DNA of 64,000 nucleotides from Bacteroidota bacterium (GTDB taxonomy: Bacteria; Bacteroidota; Bacteroidia; Chitinophagales; LD1): the NCBI GenBank assembly GCA_016715625.1, contig JADJZU010000003.1, positions 124,001-188,000 of the forward strand, given 5' to 3'. Positions 28,636-38,514 of the stretch are shown one piece after another. A program made the position numbers and the translations under genes. Every line of letters starts with the position of its first letter. The first letter of the stretch is position 1. The notes under the pieces were generated by a model. The model ran no database searches. It saw only the letters and a list, made by a program, of their open reading frames with translations, and was not told the origin of the DNA.

Positions 28636-30651
28636 ATGAATTTCAGAGGCTTTTTGCTCCCCTTGTTTGGTTTGTTGCTGATAGCATCCTGCAAAACATC
28701 CCGCTTTGAAGTAAAAGACGGCAAAACCGCCCGCGAACTTTTGCTCTACAACCAGAGTGTTGATTTCCTGCTTAAGGAATTCAGCAACGCCCGCGATTTA
28801 TCAGCGCAACAAAGAACCGCCTTGCAGTTGGGCGACTCGTATCGGAAATTTGCCGATTACGCCAATGCCGAAAAATGGTATAAACTGGCTGTAGACCTCA
28901 ATACCGGTGAAATAGCTCTGTTCAATCTGGGGCTGATGCAAAAGCAACAGGAGAAATATGAAGAAGCAGCCCGCACCTTTGACCAGTATCAAAAACTATC
29001 CGGAACATCGTTTGAAGGAAGAAAACAACTCAAAGAATGCAGAGATGCCGTGGAGTGGAAAAAGGCATTCACTAAACTGCAGGTGCGCAATCTGACCAAT
29101 ATCAATAGCCCCGAAAGTGACTATGCCCTCAGCCTTTACAAGAATGGAGCATTTGTATTTTCCTCGTCACGGGCAGCTTCCACAGGCGACCTGAAAGACG
29201 GATGGACCGGAGAAAAGTTTACCGACATTTGGCTCAGCAACTCCGAATCGGAGGCTCCTCAAAACTTTGGAACGCCTGTGAATTCAGCGGCACACGAAGG
29301 GCCCGCTACCTTCACCAGCGATTTTAAAGAGATGTTTTTTGTGCGCTGCAAACCCGAAGAAAACAGCAACCAGTATTGCAGCATTTATTACAGCGCCTTC
29401 AACAACGGCCACTGGAACGAACCGGCCAAACTGGATTTGTTTCCCGATTCGGTTAATGTCTTTGACCCGTTTATATCCAGAGATGGAAAGTTTTTGCTGG
29501 TAGCCGCTAATCCCAAAGACAATTTTGGTGAAACGGATTTATACATCGTCAGCAAAGCCGACAGCGGATGGAGCACCCCTCAAAACCTGGGCGGAGGAAT
29601 CAACACTCCCAAGAGCGAACGTTCGCCCTGGCTCGATGAAAAAGGTACACTCTACTTTGCTTCCAGCGGCTTACCCGGCATGGGCGGCTTGGATATTTTC
29701 AAAACAACCAAAACCAAAACAGGCTACAAAGACCCTGTCAATATGCGTGCACCCATCAATAGCGGTGGCGATGATTTCGGATTCGTTATTGATAAATACA
29801 AACCAACCAATGCCGATGACACCATCCTGATGTCGGCTTATTTTTCTTCCAATCGTGCCGGAGGCAAAGGAGGCGATGACTTGTACCGGCTGGAAGAAAA
29901 GTGGATTAACCTGTTTGTTTTAAAAGGGAAAGTGGTAGAGAAAAACTATGAGCAGCCCGAGAACCCGGACAGCAAATTACTGGGTTTAAAAAACCTGGCT
30001 AAAGCCAAAGTAGAACTGCGCACAACAGATGAAAAAGTAATCGCCACCACCGTATCGGATACAGCCGGTAATTTTACGTTCAAACTGGAACCCGAAACCG
30101 ATTACAAACTCACTGCCAGCAAAAACGGATTTTTCAACAACAGCACGACTACGCTTAGCACCAAAGGCAAAAAGAATCAGGATTCCACTATTATTTCCCT
30201 TTATGCGCAAGTGGAACTCGAAAAGATTTTCCCTTCCAAAGAAATCGTGATTCCGAATATTTATTACGACTACGACAAAGCCACCCTGCGCCCCGAATCG
30301 CAACTGGTGCTCGATTCCATCCTCATCTTCTTCACAGAAAATCCGGATCTTAAAATTGAAATCGGCTCCCACACCGATAGCCGCGGCAGCGATGCTTACA
30401 ACCTTAAACTATCGCAGGCACGCGCGCAAAGCGTAGTCGATTATCTCATCAGCAAAAAGGTATCCAACGAAACATTGCAGGCAAAAGGATATGGCGAAAC
30501 CAAACCCACCAACAACTGCGTAAATGGAGCCAAATGCACCGAGGAAGAATTTCAGAAGAACAGAAGAACCACCTTCCGCGTGGTTTCGTCCAAGGTAAAT
30601 CTGGAATCTATTGAACCGGAAAACATTTTGGTGGACCCTAAGAAAGACTAA
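28636..30651 (+). CDS. porE: OmpA-family lipoprotein PorE of the type IX secretion system
   Basis: 671 residues from ATG 28636 (an in-frame TTG at 28627 is less likely). A lipobox LLIASC puts the mature protein at Cys20. Then TPR repeats (about 40-150; GDSYRKFADYANAEKWYKLA), a PD40/WD40 propeller (about 160-420; motifs GGLDIFKTTKTK and SNRAGGKGGDDLYRLEE), a carboxypeptidase-regulatory-like domain (about 430-525) and an OmpA peptidoglycan-binding domain (about 540-655; YYDYDKATLRPES, SHTDSRGSDAYNLKLSQARA). This order and length are those of PorE, which anchors the T9SS ring to peptidoglycan. Other TPR-PD40-OmpA lipoproteins exist in Bacteroidota, so the name is likely, not proven. Confidence 0.8.
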   Translation: MNFRGFLLPLFGLLLIASCKTSRFEVKDGKTARELLLYNQSVDFLLKEFSNARDLSAQQRTALQLGDSYRKFADYANAEKWYKLAVDLNTGEIALFNLGLMQKQQEKYEEAARTFDQYQKLSGTSFEGRKQLKECRDAVEWKKAFTKLQVRNLTNINSPESDYALSLYKNGAFVFSSSRAASTGDLKDGWTGEKFTDIWLSNSESEAPQNFGTPVNSAAHEGPATFTSDFKEMFFVRCKPEENSNQYCSIYYSAFNNGHWNEPAKLDLFPDSVNVFDPFISRDGKFLLVAANPKDNFGETDLYIVSKADSGWSTPQNLGGGINTPKSERSPWLDEKGTLYFASSGLPGMGGLDIFKTTKTKTGYKDPVNMRAPINSGGDDFGFVIDKYKPTNADDTILMSAYFSSNRAGGKGGDDLYRLEEKWINLFVLKGKVVEKNYEQPENPDSKLLGLKNLAKAKVELRTTDEKVIATTVSDTAGNFTFKLEPETDYKLTASKNGFFNNSTTTLSTKGKKNQDSTIISLYAQVELEKIFPSKEIVIPNIYYDYDKATLRPESQLVLDSILIFFTENPDLKIEIGSHTDSRGSDAYNLKLSQARAQSVVDYLISKKVSNETLQAKGYGETKPTNNCVNGAKCTEEEFQKNRRTTFRVVSSKVNLESIEPENILVDPKKD

Positions 30652-30660
30652 TCAGTATCT

Positions 30661-31455
30661 ATGTATAAAGCACTACCGGCCCTGCTCCTTTCCCTCTTTT
30701 CATGTACTTCGTTATGGGCACAGATTTTCCCTTTTGACGAAGGCTTTCATGGTATTACTACTTACACCTTACCGGCCGGCTGGAGTGGCGACATGAGCGC
30801 ACAACCTTATCATGGATTAAACGATGAAAAAGGTTTAGTAGCTACCATCGGCAGCACCGATAGAGTGGATTCAGCCCTTACTCCCTGGATTGGCCCCCTG
30901 GCCCCGAACACCGAGTTTATTTTCTGGTACAGGATGGTAGATGATTTCATTTTTCCATCCACACAACGCGATTTAAGAGATGGCGACAAACTGGAACTGA
31001 TGTTATCAACCGACAGCATTAACTATACTACTATTTACCTGGTAGATTCTTCCAACCACATCCCCAATACCAATTTTAAGAAGATCACATTCACCAACAC
31101 CAACTTTGGCGGACAGATAGTGAAACTGAAACTACGCGCTCAACATTGCTGTGGAGGCAGCTATTATGTAGATATTGATTCCATTAAAATAAGAGAGAAA
31201 TTTGTAGTAGGTGTAAACGAAACCGAAAAAAGCCGGCAGTTTTCTTTTTATCCCAATCCCGTTTCAAGCGGCAGTGCTATCCGTATCATGGATGGCTTGA
31301 ATCAGAGTTTTGAACTTGCCTTGCTCAATTGCCTTGGAGAAAAGGTATACACCGGGAAAGCCTATACATGGCAAACCGAAATACCCACCCCGCTGGTGCC
31401 GGGCATTTACTTTCTGCAATACGGCAACATAACCCGTAAACTGGTGGTGCAGTAA
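30661..31455 (+). CDS. Secreted jelly-roll protein with type-A T9SS tail
   Basis: 264 residues: signal peptide (about 1-20, ending SLWAQ), a MAM/choice-of-anchor-like beta sandwich (about 25-180; FIFWYRMVDDFIF, YYVDIDSIKIRE) and a sorting tail (FSFYPNPVSSGSAI, LVPGIYFLQYGN, ending VVQ). It follows porE by 9 nt and overlaps hldD by one base (TAATG), so it is inside an operon. Binding function unknown; a surface adhesin or sugar binder is possible. Confidence 0.82.
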   Translation: MYKALPALLLSLFSCTSLWAQIFPFDEGFHGITTYTLPAGWSGDMSAQPYHGLNDEKGLVATIGSTDRVDSALTPWIGPLAPNTEFIFWYRMVDDFIFPSTQRDLRDGDKLELMLSTDSINYTTIYLVDSSNHIPNTNFKKITFTNTNFGGQIVKLKLRAQHCCGGSYYVDIDSIKIREKFVVGVNETEKSRQFSFYPNPVSSGSAIRIMDGLNQSFELALLNCLGEKVYTGKAYTWQTEIPTPLVPGIYFLQYGNITRKLVVQ

Positions 31456-32438
31456 TGGATAAACAAATTGTAGTTACCGGTGCGGCAGGTTTTATTGGTT
31501 GCAATCTGGCAAGGAGTTTAAATGCTTTAGGTTTTACGAATCTTGTGTTGGTGGATGATTTCAGCATCCCATCCAAACAGAAAAATCTGGAAGGGACCAC
31601 GTTTACAGCCCAAGTTCACCGCGATGTTTTTCATGAATGGCTCACCGAACATGGCGGGGAAGTGGAAATCATCTACCACTTAGGCGCACGAACCGACACC
31701 ACCGAATTCAACTTCAGAGTGCTGGACTCGCTAAATCTGAGCTACACAAAAGCCATTTGGGAAATATGCACCGGCAAACAGATTCCGCTGCTGTATGCCT
31801 CCTCTGCGGCCACTTACGGTTTAGGGGAGTTCGGCTTTTCGGATACTATGACGGATATAGAGCAACTCAAACCATTGAATCCTTATGGGGTGAGCAAACA
31901 ATTGTTTGACATGTATGCCATCCGCGAAAAGCAGTCGCCTCCGGCATGGGTTGGCCTCAAATTCTTCAATGTATATGGCCCATGGGAGTTTCACAAGGGG
32001 AGAATGGCCTCGGTGGTGCTGCATGCCTACCGACAGATTAAAGAGACCGGTCGGGTAAAATTATTCCGAAGTCACATAGCCGAATACAAGGATGGCGAAC
32101 AAATGCGCGACTTCATTACGGTGAACGATGTAGTGGAGGTTTGCCTGCACATTGGCGCGCAGATTACACAGTACGACACCTCCTTTGTGTCCGGCATTTA
32201 TAATTTGGGCACAGGGAAGGCGCGTAGTTTTAACGACCTGGCCGGGGCCATCTTTAAGGCTTTACACTTACCCCCGCAGATAGAATACATCGACACGCCT
32301 TTAGATATCCGCGACAAATATCAATACTACACGCAAGCCAATATGCAAAAGTTGCGCGATGCCGGTTACACAAAAGCCTTTACCAACCTGGAAGAAGGCG
32401 TGCAGCGCTATGTTGATTTTTTAGAGGCTAATCGTTGA
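31455..32438 (+). CDS. hldD: ADP-L-glycero-D-manno-heptose 6-epimerase
   Basis: 327-residue cytoplasmic short-chain dehydrogenase-type epimerase that makes ADP-L-glycero-D-manno-heptose for the LPS inner core. NAD-binding VTGAAGFIGCNLAR; catalytic Y-x-x-x-K in NPYGVSKQLFDMYA; Ser in ASSAATYG; and the HldD-specific run YKDGEQMRDFITVNDVVEV with FNVYGPWEFHKGRMAS before it. It begins on the last base of the preceding gene's stop. The enzyme implies a heptose-containing lipid A core or heptosylated glycan. Confidence 0.93.
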   Translation: MDKQIVVTGAAGFIGCNLARSLNALGFTNLVLVDDFSIPSKQKNLEGTTFTAQVHRDVFHEWLTEHGGEVEIIYHLGARTDTTEFNFRVLDSLNLSYTKAIWEICTGKQIPLLYASSAATYGLGEFGFSDTMTDIEQLKPLNPYGVSKQLFDMYAIREKQSPPAWVGLKFFNVYGPWEFHKGRMASVVLHAYRQIKETGRVKLFRSHIAEYKDGEQMRDFITVNDVVEVCLHIGAQITQYDTSFVSGIYNLGTGKARSFNDLAGAIFKALHLPPQIEYIDTPLDIRDKYQYYTQANMQKLRDAGYTKAFTNLEEGVQRYVDFLEANR

Positions 32439-32444
32439 AAAACT

Positions 32445-32477
32445 TTTGGGCACCTGTGTAGCGAATAAATACTTTTG
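32445..32477 (+). promoter_or_regulatory. Bacteroidota-type promoter of the ammonium transporter
   Basis: TTTG at 32445-32448 and TACTTTTG at 32470-32477 with 21 bp between; the predicted start is near 32483, 27 nt before the ATG. Confidence 0.5.
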
Positions 32478-32509
32478 GGCTTCGCCTCACCAAACTTATT
32501 TCCTGCCCG

Positions 32510-33827
32510 ATGAAGAGTAAATTTATACTCCCCTTTCTTGCTTTAACGTTCATTTGCTGTCTGGGACTTTTCTTTACCCACCACGAAGCTCCCCTGAACG
32601 AAGCGAATGCTTTTAACTATGCCGATATTGCCTGGATGCTCACGGCATCCGGCCTGGTCTTGCTGATGACTCCCGGCTTATCCTTTTTCTACGGAGGCAT
32701 GGTGAGCAAGAAAAACATCATCAGCACCATGCTGCAAAACTTTATTGCGCTGGGTGTAATCACGCTTCTTTTGTGTGCGTAGGATTCGGGCTTTGTTTGG
32801 GGAAAGTTTTCATGGCCTCATCGGTAATCCGTTCACATTTTTCATGTTTAATCATGTAGACCTGAATACGCACCCGGATTTGTCGCCTGCCATTCCTTTT
32901 CTTTTGTTCGCCTTATTCCAATTGAAGTTTGCCATTATCACTCCGGCACTCATCACCGGCAGTTTTGCCGAGCGGGTAAAGTTTAACGCTTACATGCTTT
33001 TTATTTGTCTGTTTTCCATTTTCATCTACTCTCCTATTGCGCATTGGACCTGGCACCCTGAAGGATTTCTAAGACAATGGGGCGTACTTGATTTTGCGGG
33101 GGGCACAGTGGTGCACATGAGTGCCGGTTATGCTGCTTTAGCAGGCGCTTTAATTCTTGGGCAGCGGCAATCGTTTGGCGACAACAAACATCAGGAGCCT
33201 GCCAATATCCCCTACGTCATTTTAGGAACCGGTATGCTCTGGTTTGGCTGGTTTGGCTTTAATGCGGGTTCATCTTTAGGAGCCAATCCTACTGCTGTAA
33301 CCGCCTTTGCCACCACCATGGTAGCCTCGGCTGCGGCCATGCTCAGCTGGATATTTTTTGATGCCATAAGAGGCAAAAAAGTATCGGCTATGGGTGCCTG
33401 CATTGGTTCGGTAGTGGGCCTCGTAGCCATTACTCCTGCTGCCGGATACGTGACCATACCCCACGCGCTGTTTATCGGATTTATATCAGCCATTGTAAGT
33501 AATCTGGCGGTGCGTGCAAAAAACAAATCGAACCTGGATGATACACTCGATGTGTTCCCCTGCCATGGGGTGGGCGGAATATGCGGAATGATTTTAACCG
33601 GTGTTTTTGCGAAAGATGTGGGGCTGTTTTATGGTCACACCACCACGTTCCTTTATCATTTGCTGGCCTTAGTCATTGTGAGCGTTTACAGCTTTGGTGG
33701 TTCTTACATTTTGTATAAAGTCACCGAGCTGATTGTGCCGTTGCGCGTAAGTGCCGAGGATGAACTGGAAGGGCTTGACTTTACCCAGCACGGAGAAACC
33801 TACAAAAAGAAAACAGCACAGGCATAA
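32510..33827 (+). pseudogene. amtB: Ammonium transporter, broken by two single-base shifts
   Basis: An Amt channel of about 438 residues with a signal-like first helix. Frame one covers the N-terminus (MTPGLSFFYGGMVSKKN) to about 32772, a second frame holds VCVGFGLC, and a third takes over near 32795 (FGESFHGLIGNPF) to the end. Both changes lie within about 30 bp inside one conserved helix. Signature residues include the pore His region GGTVVHMSAGYAAL, GWFGFNAGSSLGA and the second His in FPCHGVGGICGMI. As everything else is intact, a base-calling error or very recent mutation is as likely as true decay. No glnB/glnK is adjacent. Confidence 0.85.
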
Positions 33828-33837
33828 AACACAACGT

Positions 33838-34482
33838 ATGATTATTGCACCATCTGTTCTTTCGGCCGACTTTGCCAACCTGCAGCGCGATATTGAAATG
33901 CTCAACCGCAGCAAAGCAGCATGGATTCACATTGATGTGATGGATGGCGTGTTTGTGCCCAATATTTCTTTTGGTATTCCGGTTACGGCAGCCATTAAGA
34001 AACACACCACCAAGTTTATGGATGTGCATTTGATGATTGTGCAACCCGAAAAATATTTACAAGCCTTCAGAAATGCAGGAGCCGATTTAATATCGGTGCA
34101 TTACGAAGCCGTTACGCATCTTGATTCGTGTATTCACCGGATAAAAGCCACGGGCGCTCAGGCCGGTGTGGTGCTGAATCCGGCTACTCCGGTGCATGTG
34201 TTGAAAGACGTGATTCCATTGCTGGACCTTGTTTTAATCATGAGCGTTAATCCGGGTTTTGGCGGCCAGAAGTTTATTCCCTATGCCACACAAAAAGTAG
34301 CCGAAACCAAAGCGCTGATTACAGCCAGCGGCTCATCGGCTAAAATTGAGGTGGATGGTGGTGTCAGTTTAAGTAATGCCCGCGAACTGTTTAATGCCGG
34401 AGCCGATGTGCTGGTGGCCGGCAATGCGGTGTTCAGCGCACCTGACCCCGAAGCCATGATTGAGAAATTACTTGCCGTTTAG
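33838..34482 (+). CDS. rpe: Ribulose-phosphate 3-epimerase
   Basis: 214-residue TIM-barrel enzyme interconverting ribulose-5-phosphate and xylulose-5-phosphate in the pentose phosphate pathway. Family blocks: IIAPSVLSADFANL, IDVMDGVFVPNISFG, DVHLMIVQPEKYL, LIMSVNPGFGGQKF and KIEVDGGVSLSNA, containing the metal-binding His/Asp residues. ATG 33838 is chosen over an upstream in-frame start because the fold begins at MIIAPS. It lies 10 nt after amtB. Confidence 0.96.
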   Translation: MIIAPSVLSADFANLQRDIEMLNRSKAAWIHIDVMDGVFVPNISFGIPVTAAIKKHTTKFMDVHLMIVQPEKYLQAFRNAGADLISVHYEAVTHLDSCIHRIKATGAQAGVVLNPATPVHVLKDVIPLLDLVLIMSVNPGFGGQKFIPYATQKVAETKALITASGSSAKIEVDGGVSLSNARELFNAGADVLVAGNAVFSAPDPEAMIEKLLAV

Positions 34483-34524
34483 ACACAAAACAATATTCTT
34501 GTGTCGTTGCCGTTTTCGCTATCC

Positions 34525-37074
34525 ATGACCTCAAAGCACTTTCTCCTTTCTTTTCTACTGTTTTCCGTATCGCTATTATCGGCACAAAATGATGCCACAG
34601 TAAGAGGCACCGTCAAAGACAGCACCGGCAAGGGAATTGAATTTGTAACCGTAGTAGTCAACGAAATACAAAGCCTGGCCACCGTATCGGATGCCGATGG
34701 TAAGTTTGAACTAAAGGTCCCCTCGCAGAAAAAACTGACTTTGGTCTTCTCCTCTTCCTTGAACTACCTCACGTTTAAACGAAAAGTAGAACTGCAACCC
34801 AGCGAAGTACTGAGCATAGATGCGGTGCTATCACAAAAGGAAAATGTAAAGGGCACGGTCTTTATTACCGAGAAGCGGAACGATAATGCTCCAAGCCAGG
34901 TGGAAGTACGCCCGCAGATATTTATGGCTTCGCCCATGGAGGGAATCGAAGCGCAGGTAGCTTTTCAGGGGCTGGGGGTAGTGCGCAACAATGAACTGAG
35001 CGCCAACTACAGTGTGCGCGGAGGAAATTTTGATGAGAACCTGGTGTATGTAAACGATTTTGAAGTGTTTCGTCCTTTTCTGGTGCGCGGTGCACAACAG
35101 GAGGGGCTCAGCTTTGTGAACCCCAACATGGTGAGCAATGTCAAGTTCAGCAGCGGAGGTTTTCAGGCGCGCTATGGCGATAAAATGGCATCCGTGCTGG
35201 ATGTTACCTATAAGCGACCCACCAAATTTGGCGGCTCGGCCTATGCCAGTTTGCTCGGCTTTGGTGGCAATCTCGAAGGCTGCGACAAGAAAGGCATTTT
35301 CAATTTTCAAATTGGTGTTCGGCAGCGTTTGAGTCAATATATTCTTCGCTCGCTGGAAGAGAAAGGCCAATACTCTCCCAACTTTTTAGATGTGCAGGCC
35401 CTCTTTGCCTTTAATCTGGGGCGGCATTGGGGACTGGAGGTTATCAGCAACTATGCGCGCAACAGCTATGTATTTAAACCGGTCAATCGCGAAACCAGCT
35501 TTGGCGTGCTCACCGATGTAAAGCGTCTGACGGTTTACTTTGACGGGCAAGAGTCGGATAAGTATGAATCGCTGATGAATAGCATATCGCTGATTTACTC
35601 GCCCAACAAAGATTTGCGGATGAAGTTGCTGGGCTCTTATTACCGCAACCGCGAAAAAGAGGCCTACGATATTTTAGGAGAGTATTACCTGAGCCAGGTA
35701 GAAAGCGATTTGAGCAAAGACAACTTTGGCGACATTCTCTATAGCCTGGGCATTGGCGGGCTACACGACTGGGGTCGCAATACATTGAACACTGATATTT
35801 ATTATGCCGGCCATCGGGGCACCTGGTTTAAGAAGGGACACAATCTACAATGGGGCATAGATTACAAGCGCGAAGAAATTGCCGATAGAATTTCAGAATG
35901 GGACCGCACCGACTCTGCCGGTCACTCGCTCGCTTACCAATTTGCTACTGACTATTCCAACGTGGATAGTGTCGGCAACATTATCCCCTATTCCAAAATG
36001 GAAATTGGGATGGCGGGCGTGCTGAAATCCAACTTCAACCTGAAATCGAATCGCATATCGGCTTTCATTCAAGACACCTGGAAATTTGGCGACACCACCC
36101 GCTTTAGCCTGAACTATGGGGTACGTCTGCAGTATTGGGATGTGAACCGCGAGGTGACGGTGACCCCCCGTATACAGTTTAGCTATAAACCCAAGGGCAA
36201 GAACGATATTGTGCTCACCGCCTCGGCAGGTACTTATTATCAACCACCTTTCTACCGCGAAATGCGCAACCTGAGGGGCGAAGTGAATACCAACCTGCGC
36301 GCACAGAAATCTTTTCACGGTGTCATAGGCCTCAACTATGGATTTACCGCCTGGAAACGCAAATTCAGTTTTACCACTGAAGTGTATTACAAGTATCTGT
36401 GGGATTTAGTGCCTTATGAGTTTGACAACGTGCTCATCCGTTACTTTGGGCAAAACCAGGCCAAAGGATATGCAGCAGGCATAGACCTGCGACTGAACGG
36501 AGAGCTGGCCGAAGGAGCTGAAAGCTGGATAAGCCTGAGTGTGATGGGCACCGGAGAAGATATTATTGGCGACCAATACACCGCTTACTACGATAGCACC
36601 GGACGCGAACTGGCCAACACCCCGCGTAACCAGGAGCGCATTGTAGATTCCAGCACTATTTATCCGGGCTTTATACCGCGCCCCACCGACCAGCGCGTCA
36701 ACTTTGCCATGTTCTTTCAGGATTACATCCCTAAGTTCAAATTCATTAAAGTGCATTTGACGATGGTCTTTGGCAGTGGCCTTCCTTTTGGTCCGCCCGA
36801 TAGCGACCGCTATAAAGATGTGCTCCGCATTCCTCCTTACCGGAGAGTAGATATTGGCTTCAGCGGACAAATCTGGAATCCTATCTGGGCCAAGAACAAA
36901 GAAAGAGGGCAGTGGTTAAAGAGTGCCTGGGTATCGCTGGAAGTGTTTAACATTTTTGGTATTACCAATACCGTTTCTTATCTGTGGGTGAGCGATGTAT
37001 ACGGCTCGCGCTATGCAGTGCCCAACTACCTTACAGCCCGAAGAGTGAATGCCAAAGTGGTGTTTAATTTCTAA
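34525..37074 (+). CDS. TonB-dependent outer-membrane receptor with CarboxypepD-reg-like N-terminus
   Basis: About 849 residues: signal peptide (ends LLSAQ), a carboxypeptidase-regulatory-like domain (about 22-100, RGTVKDSTGKGIEFVTV), plug (about 115-220, NYSVRGGNFDENLVYVND) and a 22-strand barrel ending in the aromatic VNAKVVFNF. These receptors import siderophores, vitamins or glycans using TonB energy. No SusD partner is next to it, so it is not a classical Sus-type pair. Start ATG 34525 is preferred over GTG 34501. Substrate unknown. Confidence 0.92.
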   Translation: MTSKHFLLSFLLFSVSLLSAQNDATVRGTVKDSTGKGIEFVTVVVNEIQSLATVSDADGKFELKVPSQKKLTLVFSSSLNYLTFKRKVELQPSEVLSIDAVLSQKENVKGTVFITEKRNDNAPSQVEVRPQIFMASPMEGIEAQVAFQGLGVVRNNELSANYSVRGGNFDENLVYVNDFEVFRPFLVRGAQQEGLSFVNPNMVSNVKFSSGGFQARYGDKMASVLDVTYKRPTKFGGSAYASLLGFGGNLEGCDKKGIFNFQIGVRQRLSQYILRSLEEKGQYSPNFLDVQALFAFNLGRHWGLEVISNYARNSYVFKPVNRETSFGVLTDVKRLTVYFDGQESDKYESLMNSISLIYSPNKDLRMKLLGSYYRNREKEAYDILGEYYLSQVESDLSKDNFGDILYSLGIGGLHDWGRNTLNTDIYYAGHRGTWFKKGHNLQWGIDYKREEIADRISEWDRTDSAGHSLAYQFATDYSNVDSVGNIIPYSKMEIGMAGVLKSNFNLKSNRISAFIQDTWKFGDTTRFSLNYGVRLQYWDVNREVTVTPRIQFSYKPKGKNDIVLTASAGTYYQPPFYREMRNLRGEVNTNLRAQKSFHGVIGLNYGFTAWKRKFSFTTEVYYKYLWDLVPYEFDNVLIRYFGQNQAKGYAAGIDLRLNGELAEGAESWISLSVMGTGEDIIGDQYTAYYDSTGRELANTPRNQERIVDSSTIYPGFIPRPTDQRVNFAMFFQDYIPKFKFIKVHLTMVFGSGLPFGPPDSDRYKDVLRIPPYRRVDIGFSGQIWNPIWAKNKERGQWLKSAWVSLEVFNIFGITNTVSYLWVSDVYGSRYAVPNYLTARRVNAKVVFNF

Positions 37075-37076
37075 TC

Positions 37077-37694
37077 TTACCTGCGCACTACTTTAAAGGC
37101 GATGTTTCTGCCATGTCCCTGCATAATGGCCAGGTTAATCCAACTGAGCGCCAATTGCTCCAGTAGTTCCACTTTATCATCTCCGCCAAAGTCGTAGCAA
37201 TTCGCAAAACCAATGTCGGTGCATAGTTGCTGCACTACTTGCTTGGCTTCTTTATTGTTTCCGGCACAGAACATATCTATACCCCCACCCGGATAAGCCG
37301 GTTGCAGCATATTTTCAAACCCGGTGGTGTTAAAGCATTTTACGACTTTATCGGTTTGGGCAAGGTCCTTAATAGCCGCAAATGCAGTAGCGTATCCCGC
37401 AGGCTTTACGCGTATGGCATTGGTAGCATCCACGATTATTTTATCGGCTACGTTTCCTAATTGGGGAAGGATGTTTAACACGGCATCGGGGGGAGTGGTA
37501 AGAATAATGACCTCTGCTTGCCGGGCAGCATTTTCTACGCTGGTAAAGCGGTCTTCGCCAATGAGGGTTGCCAGTTTGAGGGACTTTTCACTCAGTGGAA
37601 ACTTAGCCCCGATTAATACCGTGTGCTTTGCTCTTATAAAGGACTGTGCCAATGCACTGCCTACGTTTCCACTTCCGATAATTGCGATAATCAT
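37077..37694 (-). CDS. NADP-dependent F420-oxidoreductase-like protein
   Basis: About 205 residues with a Rossmann fold: MIIAIIGSGNVGSALAQSF at the N-terminus, then VIILTTPPDAVLNIL and KIIVDATNAI, which match the NADP_Rossmann/F420-oxidoreductase-like family (PF03807). In bacteria without F420 these proteins have unknown substrates, probably small-molecule or ferric reduction. ATG 37694 is favoured over 37721. It converges on the TonB receptor with a 2-nt gap. Confidence 0.85.
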   Translation of the reverse strand: MIIAIIGSGNVGSALAQSFIRAKHTVLIGAKFPLSEKSLKLATLIGEDRFTSVENAARQAEVIILTTPPDAVLNILPQLGNVADKIIVDATNAIRVKPAGYATAFAAIKDLAQTDKVVKCFNTTGFENMLQPAYPGGGIDMFCAGNNKEAKQVVQQLCTDIGFANCYDFGGDDKVELLEQLALSWINLAIMQGHGRNIAFKVVRR

Positions 37695-37730
37695 ATCATC
37701 TATTTTAGAATGAAAAATCAATTATTCAAC

Positions 37731-38474
37731 TTACTCCAACACTAATCTAAAGCCACCGTTTTGCTTGTGGTGGTCGGGAACATTTCGGTTGCGGGCTTTT
37801 GAATAACAACGCTCCTCGCCACTGCGCCAAGAGCCACCGCGCGCAGCCCGGAAAATGGCCTTTGTTTCATTACACGGATTAGTCGTTGGGCTCTTTTTGT
37901 AATAAGCCGGATTCCAATAATCGCGGCAAAGCTCCCACACATTGCCGGCCATATCATACAAACCCAACTCATTCGGTTTCTTCAAACCCACCGGATGTGT
38001 CCGCTCTTCTGCGTTGTCCTTCATCCAGGCTACTTCCCCTAAACGATTGCTACCCGGATAGCGATAGCCTTTACTCTACCTACCGCCCAATGCCGCGTAT
38101 TCCCATTCTGCTTCGGTGGGCAGGCGATACTTTTTGCCGGTTAATGAATTTAGCCTGGCGATGAACGAATCGATTTGCGCAGGCGTCACTTCCTCTACCG
38201 GACAATTGTCGCAGTTTTTAAAAAAAGAAGGATTACTCCCCATTACCTGCATCCACAGTAGTTGCGTCACTTCATAGCGAGCGATAGAAAAGCTGCGCAA
38301 CTGCACGATATGCGCAGGCCGCTCGTTCGATAATCCTTTAGCGTCCCCCATCTCAAAACTCCCCCCTTCTACCCATACCATCTCCGGTTCACTGAGGGAT
38401 GGCTGAGCAAAAGCAGAAAAACAAAGAAGTGATAGACCAATTAGAAACAAGTACGGAGGAAAACGATGCGCCAT
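37731..38474 (-). pseudogene. Formylglycine-generating-enzyme-like (SUMF1) secreted protein with one in-frame stop
   Basis: About 247 residues if read through. Signal peptide from ATG 38474 (MAHRFPPYLFLIGLSLL, ending AFAQ). SUMF1 domain: MVWVEGGSFEMGD, IARYEVTQLLW, LPTEAEWEYAA, then TAG at 38076-38078, then YRYPGSNRLGEVAWM and KPNELGLYDMAGNVWEL, FRAARGGSWRSG and NGGFRLVLE. The frame is the same on both sides, so only one base is at fault. Family members include sulfatase-activating enzymes and catalytically inactive partners; the role here is unknown. It is divergent from the GH105 gene, 40 nt apart. Confidence 0.82.
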
Positions 38475-38514
38475 GCCACAAATATGGTGAAATGAAAATG
38501 ACAATCATTATTCC

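Noticed and set aside
21066..38078. Reassigned stop codons or programmed readthrough
   Set aside because: Only two genes show an in-frame stop, with different codons (TAA, TAG), and all others use TAA, TAG and TGA normally.
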